Of a stretch of 64,000 nucleotides of DNA, positions 43,061 through 50,815 are shown in pieces (position 1 is the first letter of the stretch; each line of letters starts with the position of its first letter). Where the stretch lies: positions 434,001 to 498,000 of the forward strand of contig NZ_SSHJ01000001.1 in assembly GCF_005925345.1 (NCBI RefSeq). Direction: 5' to 3'. The position numbers and the translations under genes were made by a program. Origin of the DNA: Pedobacter ureilyticus. Its GTDB lineage: Bacteria > Bacteroidota > Bacteroidia > Sphingobacteriales > Sphingobacteriaceae. The notes beneath the pieces were generated by a model, which worked only from the letters and a program-made list of their open reading frames with translations, was not told the origin of the DNA and searched no databases.

Positions 43061-43099
43061 GGCAAAGATCTTTTGCGCATGCAAAAGTACATCTTTGCC
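43061..43099 (-). promoter_or_regulatory. Hairpin with embedded promoter box upstream of mobA (oriT candidate)
   Basis: GGCAAAGAT (43061-43069) pairs with ATCTTTGCC (43091-43099); inside, CTTTTGC (43070-43076) pairs with GCAAAAG (43081-43087) around GCAT. The minus-strand TACTTTTG (43089-43082) is a perfect TAnnTTTG box inside the hairpin. It lies about 65 bases upstream of the chosen mobA start, the place where the oriT of mobilisation units is usually found. The nick site is not identified. Confidence 0.55.
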
Positions 43100-43195
43100 T
43101 AGACCAAGCGGGCTACAGAAAGCTACTTTGAAAACTGCATTTGAACTTTGGTAAATGGTTTATCGACTGTTTATTTATCGCTGTTTAATCTTGAA

Positions 43196-43369
43196 TTAGA
43201 TTTTTTGTGAATCTGATTTTCTCAGGCATTCCAATTCCTGTAACGGGATCGATGTCCGTAGGAGTTGCCTGATCTTTTGTCTGGACTGAAGCTTCACCTT
43301 TTTTAATTTTAGATAAGGATTGCCATTGAACTTGCGCCCTTTAATCGATGGGTCTTTCTGATTTTTCAT
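43196..43369 (-). CDS. Small basic protein, 57 aa
   Basis: Starts MKNQKDPSIKGRKFNGNPYL and has LKKVKLQSRQKIRQLLRTSI and a C-terminal PLQELECLRKSD. Highly basic with an amphipathic helix, so it may bind DNA. It is divergent from the 71-residue gene; two palindromes lie between the two ATGs. Unrecognised family. Confidence 0.5.
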   Translation of the reverse strand: MKNQKDPSIKGRKFNGNPYLKLKKVKLQSRQKIRQLLRTSIPLQELECLRKSDSQKI

Positions 43370-43416
43370 AACTCACATTTTTGATAGCCCAAAGTTGAAG
43401 TGTCCCGAAATCGGTT

Positions 43417-43433
43417 TATCTCTAGTAGCGATA
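43417..43433. promoter_or_regulatory. Palindromic operator-like site, copy 2
   Basis: TATCTCTAGTAGCGATA, matching TATC-n-CTA-n-TAG-n-GATA. It differs from the 21190 site at one base (C for T at position 13). It lies 47 bases upstream of the minus-strand 57-residue gene. Confidence 0.6.
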
Positions 43434-43468
43434 AAAAGATTTTTAAGGGAATTTTCAACTTCTTTATT

Positions 43469-43485
43469 TATCTCTACTAGAGTAT
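43469..43485. promoter_or_regulatory. Palindromic operator-like site, copy 3
   Basis: TATCTCTACTAGAGTAT, a close variant of the same dyad with an inverted CTA/TAG core and GTAT instead of GATA in the right half. It lies 44 bases upstream of the plus-strand 71-residue gene and 52 bases from copy 2, so both divergent genes are flanked. Confidence 0.5.
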
Positions 43486-43529
43486 TTGCTAAAATTCTGA
43501 TCCTCAATATTGCGGAAATCATTCGCATC

Positions 43530-43745
43530 ATGAACAATTATAATCCACTTGAGAAACGTAAAGTGAAGCCCCAAAAAGTTGTTAAGATACTTGCTCAACA
43601 TGGTACTGAAGTCACTATCGAACAGGGGCAATTAATTTTGGATTTCGCCTATATTTTTGCTAAATTATGGCTCAAAGAGGTGAAAATGAAGGGTTTTAAA
43701 AAAGTTCAGCCCAGAGTCAAAACACCCAGAAAATTATACAAGTAA
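43530..43745 (+). CDS. Small hypothetical protein upstream of the recombinase (71 aa)
   Basis: Start chosen at MNNYNPLEKRKVK (43530); the frame extends upstream to 43395 but those residues cross the palindromes and are not protein-like. Motif KVVKILAQHGTEVTIEQGQL, then ILDFAYIFAKLWLKE (helix), basic tail KKVQPRVKTPRKLYK. Similar proteins sit upstream of serine recombinases in Bacteroidetes elements. It probably works with the recombinase, perhaps as a directionality or regulatory factor; this is inference. Gap to the recombinase start is 44 bases. Confidence 0.7.
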   Translation: MNNYNPLEKRKVKPQKVVKILAQHGTEVTIEQGQLILDFAYIFAKLWLKEVKMKGFKKVQPRVKTPRKLYK

Positions 43746-43789
43746 TTACTTAATCAGTTTAGTATGAAAAAAGGTAAAGGAGAATTAAA

Positions 43790-45373
43790 ATGAAAAAAGC
43801 ATGTTTATACATCAGGGTAAGTACTGATGAACAAGCAGAGAAGGGATTTTCTCAAAGAGATCAACATGAAAGGTTGGAAGCACACTGCAACAAGCACAAC
43901 ATTAAGATTGAAGAGGTGATTTTTGAAGATTATTCTGCAAAAACCTTTAATCGTCCGCAGTGGACAAAGATGCTCACATCCCTTAAAAGGTCAAGGACAC
44001 AGCTTTTCGATCAAATTCTGTTTACAAAATGGGATCGCTTTAGCCGAAATACTGCCGATGCTTACGAAATGATCCGCATTTTAAAACATCTTGATGTTGA
44101 GCCATTAGCAATAGAACAGCCTTTAGATCACGAAGTACCAGAAAGCAAAACCATATTAGCGGTTTACCTATCAATGCCTGAGGTAGACAACGACAGAAGA
44201 TCATTAAATGTAATGTATGGTATGCGAAGAGGCAAGAAAGAGGGGCGTTGGATGGGCAAAGCATTGCCTGGCTACGCAAACAAGTGTACAGAAGATGGGA
44301 AAACGAAGTATATCGCAATAGATGAGCCCGAAGCTTCACATATGAAATGGGCTTTTGAAACATTGGCTAAAGGATTTTATGCCACCGAACATGTTTGGAT
44401 GTTAGCAAAAGAGCGTGGGCTGAAATGTCCGAGAACAACTTTTTGGGATGCGATTAAAAATCCATGTTATTGCGGCAAGGTAGTGGTACCGGCATTTAAA
44501 GATGAACCTATGCAATTGGTTGAGGGAAAACATGAAGCGTTGGTGTCAGAAAGTATTTTCTATGCTGCTCAAGACGCAATGAACGGAAGGAAAAGAGAAT
44601 TCAAGGTACATGGAGCGAAAGCAATTACCCCAGAAGAATTTCCACTCAGGGGATTTTTAGGCTGTCCAGTATGTGGCAGAATGCTTACTGGAAGCGGTTC
44701 AAAAGGTCGGAGCATGCATTATTACTACTATCATTGCACAAATAAATGTAGGCAACGACATCGTGTAGACCTTGTTAACGATCTGTTTGAAGAGGAGTTG
44801 AAAAAATTTATCCCAAGAAAAGGAATGGCAGAAGTATTTAAAATTGTGGTCTGCGATGCTTATAATGATGACTCAAATTATCTGAAAAGTGAACGTAAAA
44901 GACATAACACGTTAATAGAAGAACAACATGGGAAGTTAAAGAAAGCAATGGAATTGATGCTGAAAGAAACTTTGACAGAAAGCGAATTCAAATCCCTTAA
45001 AACTGAATGTGAAGCAAGGGTTTTAAGATTGGAAGCTGATTTAAAAGATATAGAAGAAATGGCTTCTCATGGGGTAGATATAGCAAAAATGGCAAATGGA
45101 CTAACATCGAACCTTCAAGATGTTCATAATCTGTATATTAACTCCAGTATTGAAGGTAAAAGACATATAGTTAACACCATTTTTAAGCAAAAGTGGTTAT
45201 TTGATGGTACGGAACATCGAACCGGAGAATTAAACCAAGCCGCTTCACTTATCTATCAAATAAACAACAGATTAGGCATAAAAAAAACCGGAGCTAAGTT
45301 TCTTAAAAACTTGAACTCCGGTAATGTACCCAGGGCCGGGATCGAACCGGCACGGTTTCCCATTGGTGTTTGA
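43790..45373 (+). CDS. Large serine recombinase (integrase), 527 aa
   Basis: Catalytic domain at the N-terminus: YIRVSTDEQAEKGFS with Ser11, then FDQILFTKWDRFSRNTADAY, the 'D-R-F-S-R' motif, and LAVYLSMPEVDNDRRS. The recombinase domain follows (WMGKALPGYANKC, then FWDAIKNPCYCGKVV), then a zinc ribbon (GCPVCGRM, CTNKC) and a Leu-rich coiled coil (EEQHGKLKKAMELMLKETL). The start has a rare clear AAAGGAG site 8 bases upstream. The last residues (from about 512) are encoded by the terminator and tRNA region, so the gene runs into the insertion site. Confidence 0.9.
   Translation: MKKACLYIRVSTDEQAEKGFSQRDQHERLEAHCNKHNIKIEEVIFEDYSAKTFNRPQWTKMLTSLKRSRTQLFDQILFTKWDRFSRNTADAYEMIRILKHLDVEPLAIEQPLDHEVPESKTILAVYLSMPEVDNDRRSLNVMYGMRRGKKEGRWMGKALPGYANKCTEDGKTKYIAIDEPEASHMKWAFETLAKGFYATEHVWMLAKERGLKCPRTTFWDAIKNPCYCGKVVVPAFKDEPMQLVEGKHEALVSESIFYAAQDAMNGRKREFKVHGAKAITPEEFPLRGFLGCPVCGRMLTGSGSKGRSMHYYYYHCTNKCRQRHRVDLVNDLFEEELKKFIPRKGMAEVFKIVVCDAYNDDSNYLKSERKRHNTLIEEQHGKLKKAMELMLKETLTESEFKSLKTECEARVLRLEADLKDIEEMASHGVDIAKMANGLTSNLQDVHNLYINSSIEGKRHIVNTIFKQKWLFDGTEHRTGELNQAASLIYQINNRLGIKKTGAKFLKNLNSGNVPRAGIEPARFPIGV
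45280..45322 (-). terminator. Intrinsic terminator of tRNA-Leu
   Basis: Minus strand: ACCGGAG (45322-45316) and AAGTTT (45312-45307) pair with AAACTT (45301-45296) and CTCCGGT (45293-45287), then TTTTTTTT to 45280. It lies within the 3' end of the recombinase gene, 4 bases after the tRNA's 3' end. It probably comes with the element and replaces the original terminator. Confidence 0.85.
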
Positions 45374-45406
45374 GACCAACGCGTCTACCAATTCCGCCAC
45401 CTGGGC
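45327..45406 (-). tRNA. tRNA-Leu (CAA)
   Basis: Cloverleaf read by eye: 5' arm GCCCAGG (45406-45400) pairs with CCTGGGT (45334-45328; last pair G-U), discriminator A at 45327. D-arm region includes GGTAGACGC, the anticodon loop CT-CAA-AC lies between TTGGT and ACCAA, a short variable arm, and the T-arm CCGG-TTCGATC-CCGG. No encoded CCA. Acts in translation of UUG codons. Its 3' end is the insertion site of the element. Confidence 0.95.
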
Positions 45407-45427
45407 ATTTCCCCGTAAGCGGGAGCG

Positions 45428-45459
45428 CAAATGTATAAAAAGACACACGATTACGCAAA
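45428..45459 (-). promoter_or_regulatory. Promoter of tRNA-Leu
   Basis: Minus strand: TTTG (45459-45456), 20 bases, TACATTTG (45435-45428). Both boxes and spacing match the Bacteroidetes consensus. It lies 22 bases upstream of the tRNA. Confidence 0.85.
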
Positions 45460-45522
45460 TATTATTTAAAGTATTCGCAATTATTTTAAAGCTTGAGTTC
45501 TTTCGTACAGATACACAGCCAA

Positions 45523-45819
45523 TTAATTTTTTACTGTTTCCTCTTCTTTTAGTTTCTTTTCTACATAGAACGGAACAAATGGCAATAATGAAGCTATAAA
45601 CAAAATCACAACCTTGCCAAATCCCCATTTTCTTTCTTGCCAAGCCATTATTAAACAGGCAATATAAAGTACAAACAATAAGCCGTGCACCCAACCAACA
45701 TATTTTACTGCCAACGGTAAACCAGCCCAATATTTAAGCGGCATAGCTATAAAAAGTAATACAATATAAGAAATACCTTCGGCTAAGGCTACTTTTCGGA
45801 AAAGATGTAATGACGACAT
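45523..45819 (-). CDS. DUF3817-family membrane protein (98 aa)
   Basis: Three membrane helices (around residues 12-30, 40-60, 68-88) with motifs RKVALAEGISYIVLLFIAMP and YVGWVHGLLFVLYI, and a charged tail. This 'A..EG.S.L.LL..AMPLKY..G.P..V...G..HG.LF..Y' pattern is DUF3817. Location: inner membrane. Role unknown. First chromosomal protein gene after the tRNA. Confidence 0.85.
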   Translation of the reverse strand: MSSLHLFRKVALAEGISYIVLLFIAMPLKYWAGLPLAVKYVGWVHGLLFVLYIACLIMAWQERKWGFGKVVILFIASLLPFVPFYVEKKLKEEETVKN

Positions 45820-45895
45820 AGTTTAAATTTTGGGACAAAATAACCCAATTTTATCGCAGTATATGAGTTGGATATCCTTTATGACAATAGCCAAA

Positions 45896-46417
45896 CTAAA
45901 GTTTGGCTAGACTTTCTTTTAATCGTTGGATATATTTATTTCGATAATAGATATCTTTAATTTTGATCAACCTATCTTCTTGTTGATCTTGACTTGCATC
46001 TGGAAATCTATCGGTATGGGAAAGTAACTCGTTGTTTAAAGACTGCTCAACGTTAGCAATTTCTGCTTTTACCTGCGCTAGTTTTTCAGCATCAGGATCA
46101 AACTGCAAATCCATAATGGCTTCGTTTACCTCCATCATCTCCATTAAAAATGATTGCGGTAGCGTATAACTTTCACCCTCGGCAATTATTTTTTTTAATT
46201 CTAGGACGTACTGAAGTACTTTCTTAGGGTTTTTAAGTACCTGAAAAGCTTTGTTATTTTGTGTCGAAAGTTCTAAAACCTCATCCTGTTTTTCTGCGCT
46301 CTCGTTGATATAAAAATCTGGATGGTATTTTTTACTTAACGCATAAAACTGCTGTTTCACCACATTTTGATCTGGATGAAAAGTAATGGGCAAACCGTAT
46401 AATTCGAAGTAATTCAT
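45896..46417 (-). CDS. hscB: Fe-S assembly co-chaperone HscB (173 aa)
   Basis: J-domain at the N-terminus with the HPD motif (KKYHPDFY at about residues 30-37), then a helical C-terminal HscB domain (NKAFQVLKNPKKVLQYVLEL and MEVNEAIMDLQ). Length is normal. HscB delivers the IscU scaffold to the Hsp70 HscA during iron-sulfur cluster transfer. No isc genes are adjacent here. Confidence 0.85.
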   Translation of the reverse strand: MNYFELYGLPITFHPDQNVVKQQFYALSKKYHPDFYINESAEKQDEVLELSTQNNKAFQVLKNPKKVLQYVLELKKIIAEGESYTLPQSFLMEMMEVNEAIMDLQFDPDAEKLAQVKAEIANVEQSLNNELLSHTDRFPDASQDQQEDRLIKIKDIYYRNKYIQRLKESLAKL

Positions 46418-46443
46418 TTTAACACGTTTTAGGCACTAGGCAC

Positions 46444-46486
46444 TAGGTATTAGGCCTAAAACCTTATTCCCAATACCTAATACCTA
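46444..46486. repeat. Short intergenic hairpin repeat
   Basis: TAGGTATTAGG (46444-46454) pairs with CCTAATACCTA (46476-46486) between hscB and rseP. The AGGCACTAGGCACTAGG run just before it is a partial tandem repeat. Such 'AGGTATTAGG' repeats resemble intergenic elements common in these genomes. Confidence 0.5.
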
Positions 46487-46489
46487 AAT

Positions 46490-47890
46490 TTATATTCCGA
46501 AACCTTTTAGTATATCGTTACCAAAAGCAAAAACCATTAAACTGAGCAGAATTACAAAACCAGCAACCTGCGCTCTTTCCATAAATTTATCACTCAGAGG
46601 CTTTCCTTTTATCATTTCAATAATGAGAAAAACCACGTGGCCACCATCTAAAGCTGGTATGGGCAACAAGTTCATAAAGGCTAATGCCATTGATATTAAT
46701 CCGGTTAAGCTCCAAAATTTCTCCCAATCGAAATCGCTGCCATAAACTTGTGCAATACCAATAGGACTGCTGATATTCCTTGCACTTAATTTCCCTGTAA
46801 TCATTTTCCAAATACCCTTGGCATTATCGGTAAACGAACTCCAGCCTTTATCAACACCAACCGAAAACGATTCGAAAAAGCCATATTCTATATTTACCAC
46901 CGGCGGGGGAATTGTTGGTATAATGATTGCCAAAGTTCCATTTGACGATACCTTAGGAGTTAAAGTCAACTTCTCGTTTCCTCTTAATACTTCTATAGCT
47001 ATTTTTTTGCCTTTATTTTTAGCTATTTCGGCGGTAATGTCTCCATAAAATTTAACGTTTTTACCGTTTACAGCTAGTATACTATCGCCTTTTTTCATGC
47101 CGGCTTCAAAAGCTGGCGCCTCTGCCTTAAACACTGCCGGCTTAACAAACAAAGCTTTTATTTTACCTAATAAGCTTACCTTTGGCTGTAAATCTTGAGG
47201 CGTAACTACCGAATCTACCTTCTTTGCAATTACCCTGGGTCCTACAAACTCTCTAATTTTATATTTACTGATGCTATCCAAAACAGATTCAGGCACCCTT
47301 AGGTCTATGGCTTTACCATTACGAGAAATGGTTAACTTGGTGTTGTTCAATAAAACTTTAGAGCTTAAAATTTCATCCAAGTAAATTAGCCTTTGACCGT
47401 TTACGGCTAAGATTTTATCACCTGGTTGCAAGCCCATTTGCTTGCCCACAATACCTGGACTAATGCCATTTACGAGTTTATCATTAGGTATAAATGTATT
47501 TCCGTATTTAAAGGCAACCATCCAAAAAATGAAAATACCAACAATCACATTAACAATAATACCGCCCAACATTACGATTAAGCGTTGCCAAGCAGGTTTA
47601 GAACGAAATTCCCAAGGCTGTGCCGGCGCTGCCATTTGCTCAGTATCCATAGATTCGTCTATCATTCCCGAGATCTTAACATATCCACCCAAAGGCAACC
47701 AACCCACACCATATTCCGTATCTCCTACTTTGAAGCTGAAGAGTTTAAATCCCCAAGCATCGAAGAATAGGTAAAATTTTTCTACTTTAATTCCGAAAGC
47801 TCTTGCTGCTAAAAAATGTCCTAACTCGTGTAAAATTACTAATATCGATAACCCCAGCAAAAGCTGGCCCGCCATAATCAATCCGTCCAT
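46490..47890 (-). CDS. rseP: RIP metalloprotease RseP (466 aa)
   Basis: Site-2 protease: the zinc motif HELGH (residues 21-25) in the first membrane helix and the second-ligand motif NLLPIPALDGGH near the C-terminus; two PDZ-like domains between (PGIVGKQMGLQPGDKILAVN). Four membrane helices. It cuts membrane-embedded substrates such as anti-sigma factors. Located 20 bases downstream of dxr, a common order in Bacteroidetes. Confidence 0.9.
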   Translation of the reverse strand: MDGLIMAGQLLLGLSILVILHELGHFLAARAFGIKVEKFYLFFDAWGFKLFSFKVGDTEYGVGWLPLGGYVKISGMIDESMDTEQMAAPAQPWEFRSKPAWQRLIVMLGGIIVNVIVGIFIFWMVAFKYGNTFIPNDKLVNGISPGIVGKQMGLQPGDKILAVNGQRLIYLDEILSSKVLLNNTKLTISRNGKAIDLRVPESVLDSISKYKIREFVGPRVIAKKVDSVVTPQDLQPKVSLLGKIKALFVKPAVFKAEAPAFEAGMKKGDSILAVNGKNVKFYGDITAEIAKNKGKKIAIEVLRGNEKLTLTPKVSSNGTLAIIIPTIPPPVVNIEYGFFESFSVGVDKGWSSFTDNAKGIWKMITGKLSARNISSPIGIAQVYGSDFDWEKFWSLTGLISMALAFMNLLPIPALDGGHVVFLIIEMIKGKPLSDKFMERAQVAGFVILLSLMVFAFGNDILKGFGI

Positions 47891-47910
47891 ATTTTATATT
47901 AAGTGTGTTT

Positions 47911-49077
47911 CTATTTTAGATGTGTTAAACTCTGTTTTGTTACTAATTCATTTGCAAAGGCCCTAGTCAGTTCATCTGCTTTTAAATAATCATTTAATGT
48001 TGGATGAGACACAAATGTTATCTCTTCCATACAATGCTCAATTACATCGCTCATTGCTAAAAAACCAATTTTATCCCTTAAAAAAGCATCTACCACAATT
48101 TCATTGGCAGCATTTAAGATGCAGGGCATATTTCCGGCTTTTGCCATAGCTTTGTAAGCGAGGTCAAGGTTACGAAAACTTTTTGTATCTGCCTCAGAAA
48201 ATGTCAACTCTGGATATTTCAAAAAGCTAAAACGCTCAAAATCTGTTTTTAATCTATTTGGATAAGCAAAGGCGTAATGAATGGGCAGTTTCATATCCGG
48301 CACTCCCATTTGTGCCTTAATAGAGCCGTCTGTAAATTGCACCATAGAATGGATAATTGATTGTGGATGAACTACCACTTCAACTTGTTCTGGCTTTAAA
48401 TTGAATAACCACTTTGCTTCAATAGCCTCCAAACCTTTGTTCATTAGCGAAGCAGAATCGATGGTAATTTTAGCGCCCATTACCCAGTTAGGGTGTTTCA
48501 AAGCCTCATTTTTAGTTACCGAAGCCAAAAATCCACGATCTTTGCCGCGGAAAGGCCCTCCAGAAGCAGTCAACAAAATTTTCTCAATTTCGTTCTGCTC
48601 TTCGCCCACCAAACATTGAAAAATAGCTGAGTGTTCTGAATCTACAGGGATGATTTTTACGCCGTGTTGTTTGGCCAAATCCATTACTAGCTCTCCAGCA
48701 ACTACCAAAGTTTCTTTATTGGCCAAGCCGATGTCTTTCTTAGCTTCGATAGCGGCAATAGTAGGTTTTAAGCCCACCGAACCCATTACAGCAGTTAAAA
48801 CCAATTGAGTTTGTGGTAATTGTACTGCTGCTATTAAGCCTTCTTCGCCAGTAATTACCTGCGTATTCGGCAAAGCCGCTTTTACTTGCTGGTACAAACT
48901 TTCGTTGCCAATTACTACCATCTCAGGTTTAAATTCCAAAGCTTGATCAATTAGCAAATCGGCATTCTGCTGTGCAGTTAAGGCATCAACCTTGTACAAA
49001 CTAGGGTTTGCACGCACTACATCTAATGCCTGCGTTCCTATTGAACCTGTTGAACCTAATATGGATATGTGTTTCAA
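47911..49077 (-). CDS. dxr: 1-deoxy-D-xylulose 5-phosphate reductoisomerase (388 aa)
   Basis: NADPH motif GSTGSIGTQALDV (residues 8-20), then 'ALTAQQNADLLIDQA', LANKETLVVAGELVMDLA and VDSEHSAIFQCLVGE with metal and substrate residues, then ITIDSASLMNKGLEAIEAKW. Second enzyme of the MEP isoprenoid pathway (DXP to MEP). Length normal; all motifs intact. It starts just after a repeat at 49101-49180. Confidence 0.95.
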   Translation of the reverse strand: MKHISILGSTGSIGTQALDVVRANPSLYKVDALTAQQNADLLIDQALEFKPEMVVIGNESLYQQVKAALPNTQVITGEEGLIAAVQLPQTQLVLTAVMGSVGLKPTIAAIEAKKDIGLANKETLVVAGELVMDLAKQHGVKIIPVDSEHSAIFQCLVGEEQNEIEKILLTASGGPFRGKDRGFLASVTKNEALKHPNWVMGAKITIDSASLMNKGLEAIEAKWLFNLKPEQVEVVVHPQSIIHSMVQFTDGSIKAQMGVPDMKLPIHYAFAYPNRLKTDFERFSFLKYPELTFSEADTKSFRNLDLAYKAMAKAGNMPCILNAANEIVVDAFLRDKIGFLAMSDVIEHCMEEITFVSHPTLNDYLKADELTRAFANELVTKQSLTHLK

Positions 49078-49100
49078 ATTTATTTTATTAGTCTTATCGT

Positions 49101-49180
49101 CGTCATTTCGACCGTAGGGAGAAATCTCACAGGAAATTTACTTTCAGCTAGATTTCTCCTCGTTCCTCGTCGAAATGACG
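49101..49180. repeat. REP-like palindromic repeat
   Basis: CGTCATTTCGAC (49101-49112) pairs with GTCGAAATGACG (49169-49180), and an inner GAGAAATCT pairs with AGATTTCTC. This 80-bp palindromic element, with its AGATTTCTCCTCGTTCCTCG stretch, looks like the dispersed repeats typical of Bacteroidetes genomes; its copy number cannot be seen here. Confidence 0.6.
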
Positions 49181-49186
49181 AGATAG

Positions 49187-50689
49187 TTAATTATCAATAT
49201 ATCTCTCCAAGCCATCCGCGATCTTCCTATCGTTACTTAATCTTGGCACTTTGTTCTGTCCACCTAATTTACCTTCAGCTTTCATGTAATTTACAAAAGC
49301 GTCTTTTTGGAGAACCGTAATTTTCAAGGGCTGCAAAATATTCCCCTCAACTAAATCAAAATAGTAAATATTTTTTTGCTGTAAGGCTTTATCTACTTTT
49401 ATCGCAAATTCGGCCAAATCAGCAGGTGCTTTCGCAAACTCTACAAACCATTCGTGGTAAGGCAACTCGCCAACCCTCGGATTTACCTGCGGGGCTACGG
49501 TAAACTCTGTGATCTCGAGACCTTCTTGGTTAGCAACAGACAGCAACGCATACTCCACCTCCTCGCCTATCACATGCTCGCCAAATGCCGAAATAAAATG
49601 CTTTATTCTTCCAGTAACTACAATTTTGTACGGATTTAAGGAAACGAATTTAACCGTATCGCCAATGCTGTAGCCCCATAAACCAGCGTTGGTATTTAAA
49701 ATCAATGCATAGTTTTTATCAAGCTCAACTTCTGCTAAACTTAATCTTGTTGGCTTTTCATTGTAAAACTCTTCCGATGGAATAAACTCGTAAAACATCC
49801 CGGCATTTGCCAACAATAGTAATCCTTTCTCCGTTTGACTATCTTGGTAAGCAATAAAGCCTTCCGAAGCCGGATACGTTTCGATTGCAGCTATTTTTTT
49901 ACCGATACTAGCTTCAATTTTAGCCCTGTAAGGTTCGAAATTGACGCCTCCGTAAACAAACAACTGAAAGTTTTTAAAAATATCTTTGATTTGCTTACCG
50001 CCTGATTTCTCGGTCAGTTTATCGAAATACATTTGTACCCAAGGTGGAATACCAGAAATCAATCTCATGTCTGCATTGATGGTTTCATCCACAATGGCAT
50101 CTACCTTTTGCTCCCAATCTTCGATACAGTTAGTTTCGTAGCTCGGCATCCTATTTTTTTGTAAATAGGCAGGTACTAAATGTGCTACAATTCCAGAAAG
50201 GCGGCCAACCTTAATACCGTTCTTTTGCGTTAAAAGGGGGCTACCTTGCAAAAAAATCACTTTACCATCTACAAAACTAGCGTTTCCAGTTTCGTGGATA
50301 TAGGTTAACAAAGCATTTCTAGCAGCTTTGATGTGCTCTGGCATCGACTGTTTAGATATAGGAATATATTTTACACCAGAAGTAGTACCTGATGTTTTAG
50401 CCAAATATTCTGGTTTACCTTTCCATAAAATATCGGGCTCTCCTGCAACTACCCTTTCTATGTAGGGTTTCAAATCCTCGTAATCTCTTACTGGTACATT
50501 GGCCTTAAAATCTGCGTAGTTTTTAATATTAGCAAACTGATGATCTTTACCGAAAGCCGTGTTTTTTGCTTCACTGATGAGCTGTAGTAGCGTACCTTGC
50601 TGCGCCGAAACAGCATCGTATTTCCACTGATCAATTCCTTTAACTACAAAAGAAGCGAATACCTTACTTAGTGCTGATTTTATTCCCAT
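49187..50689 (-). CDS. GH3-family acyl-adenylate-type enzyme (500 aa)
   Basis: Belongs to the GH3 auxin-responsive promoter family: LAKTSGTTSGVKYIPISKQ (ATP motif), RLISGIPPWVQMYFDKLTEK, AIETYPASEGFIAYQD and LWGYSIGDTVKFVSLNPYKI. Plant members join amino acids to acyl acids through an adenylate; bacterial members are of unknown substrate. It runs in the same direction as dxr with the repeat between. Full length. Confidence 0.85.
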   Translation of the reverse strand: MGIKSALSKVFASFVVKGIDQWKYDAVSAQQGTLLQLISEAKNTAFGKDHQFANIKNYADFKANVPVRDYEDLKPYIERVVAGEPDILWKGKPEYLAKTSGTTSGVKYIPISKQSMPEHIKAARNALLTYIHETGNASFVDGKVIFLQGSPLLTQKNGIKVGRLSGIVAHLVPAYLQKNRMPSYETNCIEDWEQKVDAIVDETINADMRLISGIPPWVQMYFDKLTEKSGGKQIKDIFKNFQLFVYGGVNFEPYRAKIEASIGKKIAAIETYPASEGFIAYQDSQTEKGLLLLANAGMFYEFIPSEEFYNEKPTRLSLAEVELDKNYALILNTNAGLWGYSIGDTVKFVSLNPYKIVVTGRIKHFISAFGEHVIGEEVEYALLSVANQEGLEITEFTVAPQVNPRVGELPYHEWFVEFAKAPADLAEFAIKVDKALQQKNIYYFDLVEGNILQPLKITVLQKDAFVNYMKAEGKLGGQNKVPRLSNDRKIADGLERYIDN

Positions 50690-50815
50690 AACTATATCCC
50701 AAAGCGCCCGAAAAACCGGAACAAGCTCTAAAGGGGTTTTTCCTTTCTAATGTTAATATTTGAGTTGTTTATTTTACACATAGTTTTTCCAAGTTCCCTT
50801 TAAGATAATCATGGA

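Noticed and set aside
43764..43793. 9-codon frame (MKKGKGELK) ending at the recombinase ATG
   Set aside because: It could be a leader peptide, but it mainly reflects the purine-rich ribosome binding site.
45324..45599. 91-codon plus-strand frame starting MYPGPGSNRH
   Set aside because: This is the antisense of the tRNA-Leu gene, a well-known artefact.
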